Below the pieces are notes generated by a model. The model did no database searches, was not told the DNA's origin, and was given only the letters and a program-made list of their open reading frames with translations. From contig CAKKNE010000006.1 in the NCBI GenBank assembly GCA_918797485.1, positions 1,984,001 to 2,048,000 on the forward strand: 64,000 nucleotides of DNA. Direction: 5' to 3'. The position numbers and the translations under genes are program-made. The DNA is from Pelagomonas calceolata (lineage: Eukaryota; Sar; Pelagophyceae; Pelagomonadales; Pelagomonadaceae). Shown here in pieces: positions 26,691-37,200 of the stretch (the stretch's first letter is position 1; each line of letters opens with the position of its first letter).

Positions 26691-27614
26691 ATGGCGCCCT
26701 TCTGGCAACAAACAACAACAACGACGACCCAGCCGCCGGCCGCGCGCGAGTGGTACGACTACCCCGGCCGCATCCTCGCCTGGTATCAACGAGGAGGCGC
26801 GCCGCCGCCCGAGCCGCCGCCGTACTCGCGAAACTGGCACAACTCCGGCGTGTTCCTCACGGCTCTGCTCGTCGTCTGCGCGACGCTGGGCGCGGGCACG
26901 ATGGGCCTGCTGCACGAGGACACGTACCCCAGGAGGCTCACGCGGCTCCTCACGGACGCGGGCGTCGCGTTCCAGCGGACGGCGCGGACGATCCAGGAGA
27001 TCGAGCGCAAGCTCTTCCACTGCCTCGGGTTACTCGTGCCCTGGGGCTACTACACGCTCTCGACGACGTACAACTACCCGAAGGAGACGTGCGTCTACCT
27101 CTGCGTGGCCATCACGTTGCTGGGCATTTGTTTCGATCTGCTGAGGATACGCGTCTTCCCGGCGATCAACGACCTGGCCTTCGTCCAGAAATTACTGAGG
27201 TCCGAGGAGCGCGACACGCTCTGCGGCTGCTCGTTCTTCGCCGTGGGCAACAGCATGGCCATCATGCTCGCGCGGCGGCCGGCCGTCGCCGTCACGGCGC
27301 TCATGTACCTCACGCTCGGCGACACGGCGGCGGCGTTAGTGGGTGTGGCCTTCGGGGCGCACCCCATCAAAATTAGCAAAACGAAGAAGAAGAGCATCGA
27401 GGGCTCGCTGGCCATGTTCGCCGTGTGTTGCGGCTCGTGCGGCGTCATGCTCGCGGACGTGACGCTGGTGGAGTACGTGGCCGTCTTCTCGGCGCTCGTG
27501 GCGACGCTCGTGGAGCTCTACGCGCCGTGCGGGGTCAACGACAACCTGGCCATCCCCGTATTATCTGTGGTGGCGCTGGACTTCGCGCTGCAGCGCGTCG
27601 GGGCCTACGGGTAA
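26691..27614 (+). CDS. CTP-dependent lipid kinase family protein (DGK1/phytol kinase/dolichol kinase-like)
   Basis: 307-residue polytopic membrane protein of the family containing yeast Dgk1 (CTP-dependent diacylglycerol kinase), dolichol kinase Sec59 and plant phytol kinase. Its hallmarks are in order: ERKLFH (105-110), LGDTAAALVG (209-218), K-x-x-KKSIEGSLAMF (230-243), and GVNDNLAIPVLS (281-292), the conserved acidic/Asn motif near the C-terminus. About seven hydrophobic segments begin at residue 52. The first 50 residues are Thr/Pro-rich without a clear signal peptide, so an ER-type location is more likely than plastid. The exact substrate (diacylglycerol, dolichol or phytol) cannot be told from the sequence. 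A dolichol kinase would fit functionally with STT3 in this window, but that is speculation. The stop lies 54 bp from the convergent gene's stop. Confidence 0.82.
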   Translation: MAPFWQQTTTTTTQPPAAREWYDYPGRILAWYQRGGAPPPEPPPYSRNWHNSGVFLTALLVVCATLGAGTMGLLHEDTYPRRLTRLLTDAGVAFQRTARTIQEIERKLFHCLGLLVPWGYYTLSTTYNYPKETCVYLCVAITLLGICFDLLRIRVFPAINDLAFVQKLLRSEERDTLCGCSFFAVGNSMAIMLARRPAVAVTALMYLTLGDTAAALVGVAFGAHPIKISKTKKKSIEGSLAMFAVCCGSCGVMLADVTLVEYVAVFSALVATLVELYAPCGVNDNLAIPVLSVVALDFALQRVGAYG

Positions 27615-27668
27615 GGGTATTTATCAAATCTCCTCCGCGCGATCGACGCGACGCGTCCCTCGAAGATG

Positions 27669-28776
27669 TTACGCGCTCCCCGGCGGCGGCGTCTCGCGGG
27701 CGCGGAGCGCGGCTCGGACATCCCCCAGGTTGCGCTCAACCTCCACCGTGAACGGATGCGCGCCGCCGAGCACGCGCCGCGCGGTCGGTAACGTCTCCTC
27801 GAGCGTCGTCACGGCCTCGCGGACATCGTCGAGCGTGGCGGCGGTGTCCCAGCAGAGCGCCTCCGCGTATCTCCACCTCATCCTGAGCGTGACTTCAGCA
27901 TCCTCACCGGCCACGCGCTGTGCCACGGGTATCGTTTTGCGCATCAGTGACCTGGCTTCTTCGAAGCGCTCTAGACTGATAAAGGACGACGCGAGGTTGT
28001 GAGCTTCTAAAAGGGAATCTCTATCTTCTTCGCCGTTGATCCTCAAGAGTCCAGAGTATACGTCCTGCCGCATGCGTAGGGCCTGTTCGAGTCGTCCGAG
28101 CTGTAGATAAGTGGTCGCGAGATTACCCTGCACGGATAGGATGTGGTCTTCGTCAGCGCCAAGGCGCCGCCGCATGGACAACTCGGCCTCAAGCACGGAC
28201 AACGCGTCCTCGTAGTGTTCTGCCTCGAAGAAACCGAGCCCAAGCACATTCATCGCCCCAGCTCGAGCCCAGTCCGTCTCCGGCCGCCCCACGTACGTCT
28301 TCCAGCACGCCCACCCGAGCGCGCAATACACGACGCCGTGGTACGTTTGCTCGCACAGGCCGCACGTGTACCACCGATCCCACTTGTCATCATCCAAGTC
28401 CCTTGCCTCGGCGTCCTCGACTAAAATCTTCGCCTGCCGCACCAAGCACGAGACGTGTGCAAAGCCCGCCGCCCCGCGGCACGCGCACCCGCGCACGAGG
28501 CCCTCCTCCGCGTCGCCTTCGAAGCAGACATAGCACCTTTGACCGGTCGTGTCCTCGGCGCACGCCTTGACCGCGACCGCGACGGCCCACTTATATTTTT
28601 TCTCGGCGTGGTATTGTTCCGCGTCGCCGCCGCGGTGTATAATCTCGCAATTCTCCTGGTGCCCGCTGCGCCAGTAGTGTTGCTGACAGTCCTGACGACT
28701 ACAATATCTCAGTTGACACCGTACACAGATGCGGCGCGTCGTGGGCGGCGCAGACGGCACAATTTGTGAGGATCAT
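27669..28776 (-). CDS. MYND zinc finger - RING-CH - TPR protein (frame break near start)
   Basis: About 365 residues. After a MYND-type finger (CVRCQLRYCSRQDCQQHYW, then H and C) comes a RING-CH/RINGv ubiquitin-ligase domain, CYVCFEGDAEEGLVRGCAC, then HVSCL and WYTCGLCEQTYHG. Tetratricopeptide repeats of the kinesin-light-chain style follow (about 185-345, for example LSVQGNLATTYLQLGRLEQA). It probably acts as a substrate-recruiting E3 ligase. The main frame has no ATG before the finger and lacks the first zinc Cys pair. An ATG at 28774-28776 in another frame encodes MILTNCAVCAAHDAPHLC, which supplies exactly that pair. A one-base shift near 28720-28740, an indel or a very small intron, would join them. 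I therefore place the start at 28776 and treat the first 18 codons as out of frame with the rest. Confidence 0.78.
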
Positions 28777-28851
28777 CTTGCGTTTTTTGCGGTGACCTAT
28801 TATTGCGGCTGACTCGGCTTGGCAAACCCGTTTTTTAGAACGAGGAGATTA

Positions 28852-31800
28852 CTACCGCCCCCCCGCCCGGCTCGTCGGCCGCGACCGCGTCCCGTTCAGC
28901 GGCGGGTAGCGCCCCAGCAGGTTCTGCGACGTGCCCGGCGGCGGCCGGAGCAACGGCGCGTGCGCGGACCGCGGCCGCGCGCCCGCGGCGTACAGCGCGT
29001 CGAGCGGCGTCGGCCCGCGGCCGAGCGACTCGACCTTTGATGGTGCGGCGCCCGCGTAGGCGGCCGGCGGAAAGATGCCGGCCTCCGTCCGCGGCGCCAT
29101 GGTCAAAGGCCGGTCGCAGCTCAGGCATTTCAACGCGGGCACTTGTTGTTTGGCAACTAAGGTCGGATCCAGGTCGTCGTCCTTGTCGCCCGCGAGGCGC
29201 GCGGCGATGTCGTCGATCTCGTCCCTATCCACCTTACCCTTGAGCTGCCGCTCCATCTTGCCGCGGTCGGCCTTGCTGTGCTGCATGGACGCGAGCTGCG
29301 ACCCGAGCAGCGTCAGGGCGTCCCGTAATTCAGGCACCTTTTGGCCCATGTCCGATGAACTCGCGGAGAGCTCCGCGAGCCTGCCCTCGACGGACGAGAG
29401 GGCCTCGACCAGGCGCTTCTCGAGGGCCTTGACCTCGTCCCTGGAAGCCCCGGCCGGCCCCTTGAACTTCTCGACCAGGTCGAAGGTGTCCGTGCCCGTC
29501 TCGAAGGACTCGATCGAGGGCCGCTCCTCGATGGTTTGGGTTTCCTCCTCGACGGGGATGGGGCTCGCGGCGCGGTCCACGCGCCGCGCGGCCTCCTCGG
29601 CGGCCCGGCGCTCGGCCTCGGCCAGCCGCTGGGCCTCGAGGCGCTCCGCTTCGAGGCGCTGGGCCTCGAGGCGCTCCCGCTCCAAGCGCTCCGCGTCCAG
29701 GCGCGCCTTCTCCGCCTCGGCGGCTAATCTATCAGCCTCGGCGCCCTCGGCCGCCAGACGCGCGGCCTCCAACCTTTCGATCTCGGCCTGCATGCGTTCC
29801 GCCTCCAGGCGCTGGCGCTCGGCCTCGGCCGCGGCCTTGGCCTGCGCCTCGGCGGCCTTCGCTTTCTGGGTTGCGTCGTACCAGCAGTTCCAGACGCCCC
29901 AGACCTTGACGTTCGCCATCCGACTGAGAATCTTGACCATGAGCGCGCGCTGCCGTTCGAGCGTCTCCTCGGCCGTCGGCGGCCGGACGGGCTCGTAGAG
30001 GTCGTCGAACAACTCCTGGGGGTTCTTGGGTCTCCTTTTAATATTCTGCTTGGGCTTGAGCAGGTAGCCGGCCGGCGCCGATTCTTGGGTCGCGAAGGAC
30101 GCGTCGTCCGCGGCGGCGGCGGCGGCCGCCGCCTCGGCCTCGCGCAGGGCCCGCCGTTTAGCTTTGGCGGCCTCGGCCGCGGCCTTCTTCCGCGCGCGCT
30201 CCGCCGCCTCCCGCGACTGCTCCTGTCGGAACTCCTCGAAGGCCGACCGCGGCAGCGCCTCCATGGACCGCCGCTGCGCGTCGTCGGCCAGGCTGGCCAC
30301 CTGATCCAACTTCCGTACCAGCGCGTCGCCGGCCGCGTTCGCGCCCGGCGTCCGCGGCCGCTCGGCGGTCCGCGGCCGGTTGGGCGAGGGAGAGCGCGGC
30401 TTCGCCCGGGCCGCCGCCGCCTCGGCCTCGATCCTATACTCGAGCGCGCGCACGTCCTGCTCGACGGCATTCAATCCACTCTTCGACGCCTCCTCGAGCT
30501 CCGAGGCGCGCTCCTCGAGCTCCCGGCGCGCCTCGGCGTCCTTCTCCTCGACCGCGCGCACGTCCGCGTTTAGCGAAGCGCCGAGCGCGTCCATCCCCGA
30601 CTTCGCGTCGCTCTCGAGTGCATGGAGATCCTCCCGGACGCTGGACACGCGCGCCGAGCTCCGCGTCTCCAGCGCGCGCACGTCGAGCTTCACCGCCGCC
30701 GGAGACGTGACCGTCTCCAGAGCATTTAGCAGGGCGTCGTAGACGGCCCGCAGCGTCTTGCCGAAGGGCCCCCGCACGGCCGTCCGCGGGCCCTCGTACT
30801 CTTCCAGAAGGTCCTGGACGTCCGAGTCCAAGAGCCGGTAGCAGGCCCAGGCCAGCCGCTCGACGCTCGGCGCGCTCGCCGCGTCGCAGATCGTCGGCTT
30901 TACGAATAACGCGGCGTCCTCGCCCGCGTCGGCCGCGGCGTCTTGTAGAGCAGCCTCGCCCACGAGGTCGCTCACGAAGGCGACGAGCGGCGCCCGCCCC
31001 TCGATTATGGGCACGGCGTCCCTCGCGAGGCCCTCGAGGGTCTGGACCTCCTGCGTGATGTCCTTGGGCGTCGAATGAGCGAGCTGCGCCTCCCGCAAGG
31101 CCCCGAGGCCCTCGATGGAGCCGGCGACGTCGCCCGAGAGCTGCTCGACGTTCGTCGAGACCTCGCGCAGCCGACCATCGATGCCGTCGACGCGCTCGCC
31201 CAGACCACCCACGGTTTCCGCCTGCTTCTCGAGCTGGTACTCGAAGCGCAGCATCGCGTTCTGAGTATCAGCGTCGGGGCCCGGCGACTCCGCCCGCGTC
31301 TCCTCCTGCTTCTCGTAGTACTCGATGCGGTTCCTCAGGTTCCCCACCAACTCCTCCATGGCCTTCAAGCGCTCCGCGACGCTGTTCCGCGGCGCGCAGC
31401 GCACGTCGGCGCCCAACTTCGCCAGCTTCCGCTTCAGCTTGATCTGACGGAACGCCCAGTGCCACCGTTTAATGGCCTCGGGGTTCCGCGGCGCCCCGTC
31501 GGCCTTGAAGCCCGCCCCCAAATCCGCGGGCTCCTCGCCGGATTCGCGCGCCGCGGCCAACCGCTGGCGCGCCCGCTCCGCCGCGGCCTTGGCCCCGGCT
31601 TTAATCTTGGCCATGCCCGCGAGCTGCCTCCCGAGCAGCAGGGCCTTGTACCGCTTGCGCTCGGCCTCCTCCTTGGCGCGCCGCGCGGCGTCGTCCGCGA
31701 CGCCGCTCAGGTTGTGCGAGAGCGACTCGATCTGCAGTTCCATGCGGTCGAGCCTCTCACTCTTCTCGGCGTCGGCCCTCTCTAATTTCTCGAGCCTTTC

Positions 31801-31926
31801 CAGAACGCCCGCGGCGGCGCGGTTCGCCTCGAACTGCTTCGCGATGGCCTCGATGGCGCCCAACGCGGCCCTGGCGCCGCCGCCCACGCAGGTGAGGGCC
31901 GCGTCGTCGTCGTCCAGGGCCACCAT
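28852..31926 (-). CDS. Long coiled-coil protein with DUF4795-like region (QRICH2/C16orf96 type)
   Basis: 1,024 residues, mostly Ala/Glu/Arg-rich coiled coil. The region at about 870-955, ending [20 protein letters not shown] and preceded by [16 protein letters not shown], matches the end of the DUF4795 domain, whose family signature is a terminal CLSCDRP. Known carriers (QRICH2, C16orf96) are linked to the sperm flagellum, so an axonemal role is suggested. Two Trp-rich helical motifs also stand out: [18 protein letters not shown] (about 152-169) and [17 protein letters not shown] (about 680-696), possibly centrin-binding like Sfi1 helices. The heptad-like stretch [19 protein letters not shown] at about 745 is repetitive. 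I start at the ATG at 31924-31926; an open frame extends upstream only with a non-ATG codon. It is head-to-head with the next gene. Confidence 0.8.
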   Translation of the reverse strand: MVALDDDDAALTCVGGGARAALGAIEAIAKQFEANRAAAGVLERLEKLERADAEKSERLDRMELQIESLSHNLSGVADDAARRAKEEAERKRYKALLLGRQLAGMAKIKAGAKAAAERARQRLAAARESGEEPADLGAGFKADGAPRNPEAIKRWHWAFRQIKLKRKLAKLGADVRCAPRNSVAERLKAMEELVGNLRNRIEYYEKQEETRAESPGPDADTQNAMLRFEYQLEKQAETVGGLGERVDGIDGRLREVSTNVEQLSGDVAGSIEGLGALREAQLAHSTPKDITQEVQTLEGLARDAVPIIEGRAPLVAFVSDLVGEAALQDAAADAGEDAALFVKPTICDAASAPSVERLAWACYRLLDSDVQDLLEEYEGPRTAVRGPFGKTLRAVYDALLNALETVTSPAAVKLDVRALETRSSARVSSVREDLHALESDAKSGMDALGASLNADVRAVEEKDAEARRELEERASELEEASKSGLNAVEQDVRALEYRIEAEAAAARAKPRSPSPNRPRTAERPRTPGANAAGDALVRKLDQVASLADDAQRRSMEALPRSAFEEFRQEQSREAAERARKKAAAEAAKAKRRALREAEAAAAAAAADDASFATQESAPAGYLLKPKQNIKRRPKNPQELFDDLYEPVRPPTAEETLERQRALMVKILSRMANVKVWGVWNCWYDATQKAKAAEAQAKAAAEAERQRLEAERMQAEIERLEAARLAAEGAEADRLAAEAEKARLDAERLERERLEAQRLEAERLEAQRLAEAERRAAEEAARRVDRAASPIPVEEETQTIEERPSIESFETGTDTFDLVEKFKGPAGASRDEVKALEKRLVEALSSVEGRLAELSASSSDMGQKVPELRDALTLLGSQLASMQHSKADRGKMERQLKGKVDRDEIDDIAARLAGDKDDDLDPTLVAKQQVPALKCLSCDRPLTMAPRTEAGIFPPAAYAGAAPSKVESLGRGPTPLDALYAAGARPRSAHAPLLRPPPGTSQNLLGRYPPLNGTRSRPTSRAGGR

Positions 31927-32319
31927 TTTCCTTAGATGCGACTCGTCGCGCGCCGGCAATGCCGGTGGTAGGGGTCTATTCGATTAGGGGGCGCGTCGGA
32001 TGACCGCCTGGCTGGCGCGCGCCGGGGCAGCCCCGCTCGCGCTACGACCGGTCCTCCCCGGCTGCGCGTCCGGCCCGCGCGCCCGCAAATGCGATGTACT
32101 GCGGAGGGAGAGCGCGCGGCGCTGAAGGCTAGAGGCCGCAACAAAATCTAGTCAGATCCACCAATGTAACTCTCGGATAGGTGGGGGCAGGTGGGGGCGG
32201 CTCGGCGGCGGCCGCAGCAAACCTACTAGTGCCTTACAGACCGCTAGCCCGCACGGGATTAAAGTCCTCGCTGCCGCGCAAGCGCTGTGGGTACGCTAGA
32301 CGCTGCGCGCGGCCTTTGA
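31927..32319. other. Divergent promoter region
   Basis: 393 bp between the DUF4795-like gene and the unidentified plus-strand gene. It carries recurrent element copy D (32226-32247) and a short GGTGGGGGC duplication near 32180. No gene is seen. Confidence 0.6.
32226..32247 (-). promoter_or_regulatory. Recurrent intergenic element, copy D
   Basis: On the reverse strand reads CTAGCGG-TCT-GTAAGGCACTAG, one mismatch from the consensus right arm. It lies 300 bp upstream of the DUF4795-like start, in a head-to-head interval. Confidence 0.5.
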
Positions 32320-33956
32320 TGGCGCGCCACTTTTCGGAGTCAGCGCGCTGGCCGGACGGCCAAGAAACACAAACTCAGGGCCAAAAGAGACTCTAAAAAG
32401 AAAAAAGCGAGTGCCACCACCACCGCCACCAAAAAAACACAAGCCAAAAAAGCAAAGAAGAAGAAGAGGGCGCCGCCAAATGAGTTCGTTCCTAGCAAAT
32501 ACAAGGACTCCGAGGGCAAGCGCGTGATATACTTTAACCCCTACAATGCCGTGGACATCAAAGATAGCGCCGAGTACTGGGAAGTCACCGCGCTGCCGGA
32601 AGGGTGCAACACGCCCGACGGCTATATTAGGGTGCGCTTCGAGGAGGACGGGTCTGTCTCGCACTACGACCCCGGCTTACTTACGCCCCGTTTTGTAGAG
32701 CTGCCTGAAGGAACGCCCGTCGACGTGAGCGGGTATCCCGTGAACTCCCAGGACTCCCAGGGCTTCTGGGAAATCGTCGAGTCAAATCCTGATGATCAGG
32801 TTTACGTCGTCAACAGGGTCCGCGCCACGAACGACTTGGAAGAAATGTCGGTCGACTTCAAGAAGGTGCGACAGCGCGTTCGTGTCTTCTCCAAGGTTGA
32901 CCATCCGGAGTATTATACTAAAAGTTCGGGGCAGCCAAACAGCAAGCACCCGGACTACCTCCACTCCGCCCCATACCGTCTGCATATGTTTGCGAAAAAA
33001 AGACGAGAAGCCCAAATCGCCTCGGGCTCCATGCCCCCCAAGAAGAGGGACGACGAGGAGGGCTACCTCGATCATCCACACACCAAATACATGAAGCAAC
33101 GGCATGAAGATAATAAAGATCGGATGAGAGAATGGAGAGAGAACTACGAACCGTATTGCTGCTTCTGTGGCAGGGCTTGCAAGGTGTCCGCTTGCATTTG
33201 CGGTGGAAAGGGTACTGGAAAGAAACAGCTAGCCCAAGTTGTCCGGCGGAGCCTCAATCTCGCAATAACCGACGCTCTGGGCGGCGACCTCACTGATGAA
33301 AATTGCAGACTTCTCACGGGCTTCCCTGCGGGTGAGGTCCAGCAAATCCTGCAAGCATCCATCCCTGATGACGTGAACATCGAAGAACTACTGGAGAAGA
33401 AGTGCATGCAGCGCCAATTTCGGCACCCGGTATGCGTGATCCACAAGGACCACATCAAGGCGGTTAGACCCGGCGTCCATCATTGCGGGTACGCCATCGA
33501 CGCGACGCGACGCTGTACGCCGCGTGTCTACTCGACGCGACACTCACGGTCCACGTTCCACAGGTCGCTCAGTGGCTCCGCGAGCTGCGCCAGAAGCCTG
33601 GCTGGAACCGCGACAAGACGCCGAACGACGCTTTGCGGTTTATCAACCGCATCGAGAACCTGCAGTATCTGATCTGGCGCGCGAACTTGGACAAGGGCTC
33701 CGACTACACCGAGGCCATTCGGAACGACCTGGCTGAGTACGAGAAGTGCTTCTACAGCGCAACCCAGCTCAGAGAAAGCGACGTGTTGAGCCGAAAGTAT
33801 TTGCCGTTGTCGAAGGTCTTAAAGAACGTGAAGGCGTGGGCCGCGCGGCGCGGCGGCGCGGGGGCCTGGCAGCCCATCGGGGTCCTCCCTCCCGGCCGTC
33901 TCCCACTCGTCCCGCGAGGTGAACAAGCTTATGCGGCTGTGAGGTGTTTAGTGTAA
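32320..33956 (+). CDS. Unidentified gene with atypical composition and a frame switch
   Basis: Not recognised. The frame is open from 32320 after a stop, with no in-frame ATG until well into conserved-looking protein, so the start is probably in an unseen upstream exon. The first about 50 codons are Lys/Ala/Thr-rich, followed by a plausible globular part (for example RVIYFNPYNAVDIKDSAEYW and PEGCNTPDGYIRVRFEEDGS) and a Cys cluster, YCCFCGRACKVSACIC, at about 33154-33201. Near 33487-33564 sense switches to another frame, which continues VAQWLRELRQKPGWNRDKTP to a stop at 33956. A GT at 33489 and a CAG at 33561-33563 are splice-like, but their phases do not match, so an indel or different splice sites are needed. 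Codon use is clearly less GC-rich than in neighbouring genes up to about 33820, a possible sign of transfer. No mobile-element hallmark is visible. Confidence 0.5.
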
Positions 33957-34221
33957 GATTGGTCTTGTACACCCCAGCCAGAAGCGGTCTAGTAAATCTA
34001 GTAAATGTGCCCACTGGCAGGCATTTTTTTCGTGAAAATTTCGCACCCGTGTACAGATACCTCCGCGCGGACCGAGTGCGCGCACGGATGCGCCCAAATG
34101 TTTCCGGAGCATCCGCACAGTTGTGCTGCCCAACGCGACCGGCTCGTTGTGCCCGTCGCGGCGCACGCCTAGGCCTGGGCGTCGAGGCAGCCGTCGACGG
34201 CCGCAAACCGGCACGCTGGCG

Positions 34222-37200
34222 ATGCGCGCCACCCGCAAGCCCGGCGCGCAGCGCCACAAGAAGTCGCGCCGGGCCCCAGCGGCAGTCACCACAGCCCCCT
34301 CGACGCTGACGGAGGCGACGGCGGCGACGCCGATGACCGCGCCTCCCACAACGGACAACACGTCGTGGACTGCGGCGGCGCGCGCCGGCGGCGCCGAGGA
34401 CCAGCGGCTCCTCGCGCGCCTCGCGCAGCGGCAGCGGGCCCTGAGCCAGGTCGCCGGCGTCCTCGGCCAGCTCCAGGCCACGAGCACGGCCGAGCAGCGC
34501 GCCTCGACGGAGGCCCAGAAGGAGGCCGAGGACGCGACGCGGCGCGCCGAGCGCGACGCGACGCTGCGAGCGGCCGCCGAGCAGAAGGCCGACCGGGCCG
34601 CGCGCGAGCGGCGCGACGCCGAGAAGGCCGCGGCGCGCCTGAAGAGCGACGTCCAGCGCCGCGACGAACAATTACGGTCGCTGCACGCGGAGCACCAGGC
34701 CCAGCAAAGCAAAGTGGACGCGTGGCGCGACCGCTGCGAGGCCGCCGAGGCCTGCGCCCTCGCGCGGGGGTCGCTCCACCGCGCCGAGCTCGCGCGGCAC
34801 CGCGCGACGCTCGACGAGCAGAACCTGGCCTTAGGGAGCGCGACGGGCGCCTTGGAGGCGGAGCGCAACGAGAGAAGAAGAGCGGAGCTGACGCTCGGCG
34901 CCGAGGTCGACGCGCTGAGGAGGGGGCTCGCCGCGGAGCACGACGCGGCGCGGGCCGCCGTCGAGGAGGCCGTGCAGCAGCGCGACGCGGCGGTGACGGA
35001 GCGCGACGCGGCGTTGCGCGACGTGAGCCGCCAGGCCGAGGCCTTTTCGCGGCGCCAGGACGAGCGGGACGGCGCCCTGTTGACCTACCAGAAGGACGCG
35101 GACAACGCCCTGGATCGGAGCTCGGCCGCGGCCGCGGCCTGCGCCGCCGCTTTGGCCGACGCGGCGCGGTGCCGCCACGCGGCGGACCTCGCGCATACGG
35201 AGGCCCAGACGAGAATAGACAGGGACACGGCCGACGCGACGGCCGCGACGCGCGACGCCGCGGCGACCATTAAAAGAGCGGCCCAGGAGGCGGCGCTCGC
35301 GCGGGCCGCGCAGGCCGCCGCGGACGCGAGAGCCAATCGCAGCGACCTGCAACGGGACGCGGCCGAGGCGAGTAGCGCCGCGTCCGCGGCGATGCGCGCC
35401 GAGGCCGTGGGCTACGCCGCGGACCTGACCGAGGCCAAGTTGGTCGCCGACGAGGACCGCGACGCGGCCAAGGCGGCCTCCATGCGCGCCGCGCAAGCGA
35501 AGGCCGACGCCTTGCGGGACCGCGACATGTTAGCTGAAGCCTTGCGCAGCGCCGAGGCCGTCGAGGACCGGCTCCGCGCGAGCGAGGCGGCCCTGGGCGC
35601 GCGCTGCCTCCAGGAGAAATCTGAGAGGCACAAGGCCGATATGAAATTGGAGGAAGTCACCAAGGGCGCCGACGACGCATTAACCGTGGCCGCGACGCAG
35701 CAGCGCGAGCGCGATCTTAAGTTGCGCGAGCTCGACGCGCTGTCGGCGCGCCTCGCGCAGGAGCTCGAGACGCGCGTCGGCGAACTGGTGGCGTCGAAGC
35801 AGAGCCTCCAGGAGCTCGAGGCCGCCTCGAAACGCGCGGCCGAGAAGCGGGCCTTACAACGGCGCTCGGACGACGCCGCGGCGTCCGAGCGCGAGGAGGT
35901 CCACCGGTCCGAGAAGCGCATGCTAAGAGCGGAGTGTGATCGGGCGCTGAAGCGAACTCTGGATTTGGAACAGGACCGCAAGTCCGGCTTCGACAGGGTA
36001 CTGGCGCTGGAGGCGGCCGTCGCGTGCGCGGAAGCGTCCAGGGACCTGAAGCAGCTGGAACTCGTCGACCAAGTGGACCGGACGGACAAGGCCGCGGCGA
36101 CGGTCCAGGATTTGGTGGCCGAGTGCACGGCCGCCCAGAACGAACGAGACGCGGCGCGCGCGGCGCGCGACGCCGAGCGCGCGCGGTCGCGGTCCCACAT
36201 CGACGAGCTGCGCGAGGCCTCGGACAAGGCCCGCAAGGATTTAGCCAGGGCGACGAAGGCCGGCGCGAAGCGCTGCGCCGGGATGCTGGCGTCGAAAGAC
36301 AAGGCGCTCGAGGCGCGCGCCGCGTCCGAGACGGCCTTCGCGGCTTTGAAAAGCGAGCTGCGCGCCTTCACCGCGGCGTCCGAGGGCATCCGCAAGGACG
36401 CGGCGCGGTGCCGCGACGCGGCGCGCAAGGCCGACGAGGTCCTGGAGCGGGCGCGGCGCGCGCGGAACTTCATCGGCGCGACGGAGGGGCGGACGGCGGA
36501 CGCGGCGGACGCGGCGCGGCGCGCCGAGGGCGCCGTGAGCCGCGCGCGGGAGGCGCTGGGCCGGGCGCGCCTCGCGGCGCTCGAGGCGGACGCGCGCGAC
36601 GCCGTCGCGGCGCGCGAGGCCGACGCGCAGCGCGCGCGCGCGGACGCCGCGGCGGCGCTCATGGAGGCGCGCGGCGATAGAGATAGGATCGCGGCGGCGG
36701 CGGCGCGCCACAAGGAGGCCCACGAGGCGTCGAACGCCGCCCTGCGGCGCGCGACCGACGCCCTGGCCCGCGAGAAGGACTACGGGGCTCGGTTGGAATC
36801 GGAGGGCTTCGGCGAGCTCAAGGCCGCGCGCGCCAAGACGGAACAGCTCGAGCAGCACGTGTCCGAGCTGCGGTCGAAGCTGAGGGAAGAAGCGACGAAG
36901 AACAAGAGCACGGAGGTCGCTCTACGCGATGCGGGCCGGCGCCGCCAGGCCGAGGTCGCCTCGCTCGAGGCTAAATTACGGGCGGCGGAGCGCGCGAACG
37001 CGAGTGACCGGGAGCGGCGCGACGCGGAGAGCTCCACTTTGAGGGATGACATGGCGCGGGCGCAGCGCGAACGCACGGACGCGCGCGCCGAGGCGGATGA
37101 TTTGCGGAGCGACCTCGCGCAAGCGCGACGGGTGGGCTGCGATGCAAGGGACGAGGTCGCGGCTCTGCAGCGGACGCTCGACGAGCACAAGCTCCAGATG

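Noticed and set aside
32181-32396. Short plus-strand frame beginning MARHFSESARW as start of the unidentified gene
   Set aside because: It ends at a stop at 32396 in a different frame from the globular part and has no similarity to it.
33489-33563. A simple GT-AG intron joining the two frames of the unidentified gene
   Set aside because: The donor and acceptor lie in plausible places but the phases do not match, so this exact intron would not restore the frame.
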